Below, piece by piece: positions 30,872 to 32,782 of a stretch of 32,782 nucleotides of DNA; the stretch's first letter is position 1; each line of letters begins with the position of its first letter. The notes below the pieces were generated by a model that worked only from the letters and a program-made list of their open reading frames with translations, was not told the origin of the DNA and ran no database searches. This DNA comes from a bacterium (GTDB taxonomy: Bacteria > Cyanobacteriota > Vampirovibrionia > Gastranaerophilales > Gastranaerophilaceae), in contig JAFUZZ010000162.1 of the NCBI GenBank assembly GCA_017476325.1, positions 1-32,782 on the forward strand, given 5' to 3'. The translations under genes were made by a program, and so were the position numbers.

Positions 30872-31933
30872 ATGGCAATAATATCTGATGATGAAAATTT
30901 TAGCAAAAAGGTCAAAAAAAACGTACTTGTTAAACCTGAAGTTAACGAGTACGATAAGACATTTGAAAACAACATTCGTCCAAAATCTTTTGACTCATAT
31001 ATAGGACAAACAAATCTCAAAGAAACATTAAAGATTTCCATCGAGGCGGCAAAAAAACGTGAAACTCCGCTTGATCATATTCTTTTCTACGGACCTCCGG
31101 GACTTGGAAAAACGACGCTTGCAGGAGTTATTGCTCAAGAAACAGGTGTTAGCATAAAAATTACGTCCGCACCGTCATTGGAGCGACCTCGTGATATTAT
31201 CGGGATTTTGATGTCACTCAAAGCGGGTGAAATACTCTTCATTGACGAAATTCATCGTTTAAATAAACTTGCGGAAGAAATTTTGTATTCAGCAATGGAA
31301 GATTTTTGTCTTGACATGACAACGGGTAAATCCCAAAGTGTTAAAACAATGCGGGTACCGCTTGTAAAATTTACTATGATTGGAGCAACAACAAAAGCGG
31401 GCGACCTTTCAAGTCCGCTGCGTGACAGATTTGGATTAATCCACAGGCTTGAATTTTACACAAAAGAAGAGTTAATACAGGTTGTAAAGCGAACTGCCTC
31501 AATATTAAATATAAAGATAACAGATGACGGAGCAGCCGAAATAGCAAGCCGTTCAAGAGGTACTCCGCGTATTGCAAACAGACTTGTTAAACGCGTTGGT
31601 GATTTTGCGATTGTTAAATTTGACGGAGTTATTACGGAAGAAGTAGCAAAAAAATCACTCGAAACACTTGACATTGATAACATGGGACTGAATTCAACCG
31701 ACAGAACACTTTTGCGATTAATAATCGAAAAATACGACGGCGGACCTGTCGGAATTGAAACATTATCTGCGGCTTTGGGTGAGGATATAAAAACATTGGA
31801 AGATGTTTGTGAACCTTATCTTTTGCAAACGGGATTTTTGCAACGCACGCCTCGCGGGCGGAAAGTTTCACCGGAGGCTATGCGATATTTGGGGTACAAA
31901 CCTCTTGGCGCAAGCCAACAAACTTTATTTTAA
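30872..31933 (+). CDS. ruvB: Holliday junction branch-migration DNA helicase RuvB
   Basis: AAA+ motor that with RuvA drives branch migration of Holliday junctions during recombination repair. 353 residues. Walker A is [13 protein letters not shown] and Walker B is [11 protein letters not shown]. RuvB-specific segments are [47 protein letters not shown] (sensor 1 and Arg finger) and [17 protein letters not shown]-like [15 protein letters not shown]. The C-terminal winged helix ends [13 protein letters not shown]. Single gene with no ruvA or ruvC nearby. Confidence 0.97.
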   Translation: MAIISDDENFSKKVKKNVLVKPEVNEYDKTFENNIRPKSFDSYIGQTNLKETLKISIEAAKKRETPLDHILFYGPPGLGKTTLAGVIAQETGVSIKITSAPSLERPRDIIGILMSLKAGEILFIDEIHRLNKLAEEILYSAMEDFCLDMTTGKSQSVKTMRVPLVKFTMIGATTKAGDLSSPLRDRFGLIHRLEFYTKEELIQVVKRTASILNIKITDDGAAEIASRSRGTPRIANRLVKRVGDFAIVKFDGVITEEVAKKSLETLDIDNMGLNSTDRTLLRLIIEKYDGGPVGIETLSAALGEDIKTLEDVCEPYLLQTGFLQRTPRGRKVSPEAMRYLGYKPLGASQQTLF

Positions 31934-31940
31934 ATTGAAA

Positions 31941-32024
31941 GAGGGTGGACAAAGTGTGAACTAAACCCTAAAAACGAATTTTTTACTTTGTCCGGTTTTT
32001 AGGGATCAGTTCAGAGACACCCTC
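31941..32024. terminator. Terminator hairpin with GAGGGTG/CACCCTC arms and alternative pairing
   Basis: Outer arms GAGGGTG (31941-31947) and CACCCTC (32018-32024). An inner stem is TGAACT/AGTTCA (31957-31962, 32008-32013) plus CCCTAAAAAC/GTTTTTAGGG (31966-31975, 31995-32004). A competing stem GACAAAGT/ACTTTGTC (31948-31955, 31985-31992) cannot form with the inner stem except as a pseudoknot. It lies between convergent ruvB and the cysteine-rich gene. Confidence 0.7.
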
Positions 32025-32047
32025 TATTGTTGCTTATCACATAAAAT

Positions 32048-32782
32048 TTATTTTGGTTCTACACAATAAACGTGATGATAACCATCACTTTTCCAAAAAG
32101 GTTCGGTTCTGCCATTATCACCAACAACTACCATACCTGAACGAGCAGCACAATCATGAGTACAAATATCGGAATCGGCCTCTGACGCAGTTGTAGAGGT
32201 CCAATAAGTATTATTACCGGAATGAACAAATAATTCAGGATTAGATTTTACAAGTTCTGACAATGTCCTTGCATCAGGCAGTACGAGACCTTTATCTTGA
32301 CAAACTTTTTGGGCTCCGGAAAAATAATCGGGACAAAAACCCTCGCAATACTCTGCTCCAATATAAACATCTCCGTATGCGGAATATGAATTGGCATCCG
32401 CTCCTAATCCAACATAGTAATCTCCTATTTCATACATTGTAACCCCATTCTTAACTTTGCCCGCTACACAAGAAGAACTGTTAACGGATACAACAAGGTC
32501 GCTGCTGTTACACGTTTGACACTTTTCCCCGTCATAAACAGAACAGTTTTCAACGTAACCCTTTGCACACGTTCCGTTTTCATCGTGATAATCGCTGTTA
32601 CACTCCGTGCAGCTTACACCGTCCGATGTCTGACAGTGTAAAGACGACTTACTTATACACTCGTTATCCACAAGCAAGTTATCTGTTGTACACTTCGTGC
32701 ACGTAGTACCGCTATAGGTGTCACTCGTGTTTTCTCGAATATCTTTGCAACTCGTTCCGTTGTTTTGATACCCGTTCTCACA
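32048..32782 (-). CDS. Cysteine-rich exported-type protein, C-terminal part (gene cut by right edge)
   Basis: The frame is open to the window edge (244 codons visible) and has no credible start inside the window; a TTG at 32677 is mid-repeat. The visible N-terminal half is a string of short Cys repeats (CTKCTTDN, CTECNSDYHDENGTC, CQTCNSSD...C) spaced like growth-factor-receptor/furin-type modules, so disulphide-rich and extracytoplasmic. The C-terminal part (LVLPDARTLSELVKSNPELF...NNTYWTSTTAS...YCVEPK) resembles the DUF1566/Lcl-type surface domain, where 'LPT..EL' is followed by 'YWTST'. Probably a surface or pilus-associated protein. Function unknown. Confidence 0.75.
   Translation of the reverse strand, partial: CENGYQNNGTSCKDIRENTSDTYSGTTCTKCTTDNLLVDNECISKSSLHCQTSDGVSCTECNSDYHDENGTCAKGYVENCSVYDGEKCQTCNSSDLVVSVNSSSCVAGKVKNGVTMYEIGDYYVGLGADANSYSAYGDVYIGAEYCEGFCPDYFSGAQKVCQDKGLVLPDARTLSELVKSNPELFVHSGNNTYWTSTTASEADSDICTHDCAARSGMVVVGDNGRTEPFWKSDGYHHVYCVEPK

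Noticed and set aside
1-32782. tRNA, rRNA or riboswitch genes
   Set aside because: I looked through the intergenic gaps and found no tRNA cloverleaf, rRNA segment or recognisable riboswitch core; most gaps are too short.

Overview
The window is AT-rich, densely coded DNA from a bacterium. It most likely comes from the gut Gastranaerophilales (Melainabacteria/Vampirovibrionia). The clues are two orphan prepilins with the FTLAEVLITLGIIGVVAAL-type N-terminus common in that group, the low G+C, a CofD/YvcK protein with two N-terminal membrane segments as in cyanobacterial relatives, and cysteine-rich surface-type proteins. This placement is inference, because there is no rRNA or marker phylogeny here.

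Layout. (1) 1-2228, minus strand: a chain of three translationally coupled genes. Two are tandem membrane paralogues. The third is cut by the left edge and begins to look like a phage-tail or contractile-injection hub (gpD-like) after a long hydrophobic N-terminal region. (2) 2229-2964: no gene; a G+C-rich hairpin cluster and the 5' remnant of an IS4-type insertion sequence. (3) 2965-14363, all minus strand: an effector-like island. It holds an NAD(P)HX dehydratase, two small unknown genes, a RelA/SpoT-fold protein, five paralogous R-S-E ADP-ribosyltransferases, a large HExxH zincin with a lethal-factor/PPEP-like C-terminus, and an embedded Fe-S uracil-DNA glycosylase. Most of the toxin-like proteins share a short M-[K/R/N]-[I/V] N-terminus followed by an Ala-rich hydrophobic segment, and most transcription units share an upstream motif (ACATGT next to TTTTTACAAAAGTT). 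(4) 14685-19285, plus: a DAACS symporter, ileS and an ORF6N-domain gene. (5) 19455-24827: two orphan prepilins, each with a divergent XRE regulator, a Fic AMPylase, a secreted GYSAG hydrolase and a HigBA-type toxin-antitoxin locus whose toxin gene is frameshifted. (6) 24829-30726, minus: a seven-gene housekeeping operon, in transcription order pxpA, yvcK-like, panB, panC, a Gfo/Idh/MocA dehydrogenase, a pgsA-like gene and trmL. (7) ruvB on plus and, at the right edge, the C-terminal part of a cysteine-rich protein on minus.

The most interesting part is region 3, possibly together with region 1. Unrelated catalytic domains (ART, zincin, alarmone-synthetase fold) sit behind similar N-termini, which is what one expects of cargo for one export or injection route. 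The hub-like protein at the left edge offers a candidate machine, but the link is a hypothesis. The ARTs also vary at the residue that sets acceptor specificity in this superfamily (ExE, HxE, QxE), suggesting diversified targets. No obvious immunity gene accompanies each ART, so foreign (perhaps eukaryotic or prey) targets are plausible. Hairpins with GAGGGTG/CACCCTC arms separate three convergent gene pairs, and several genes appear to have leaderless promoters.
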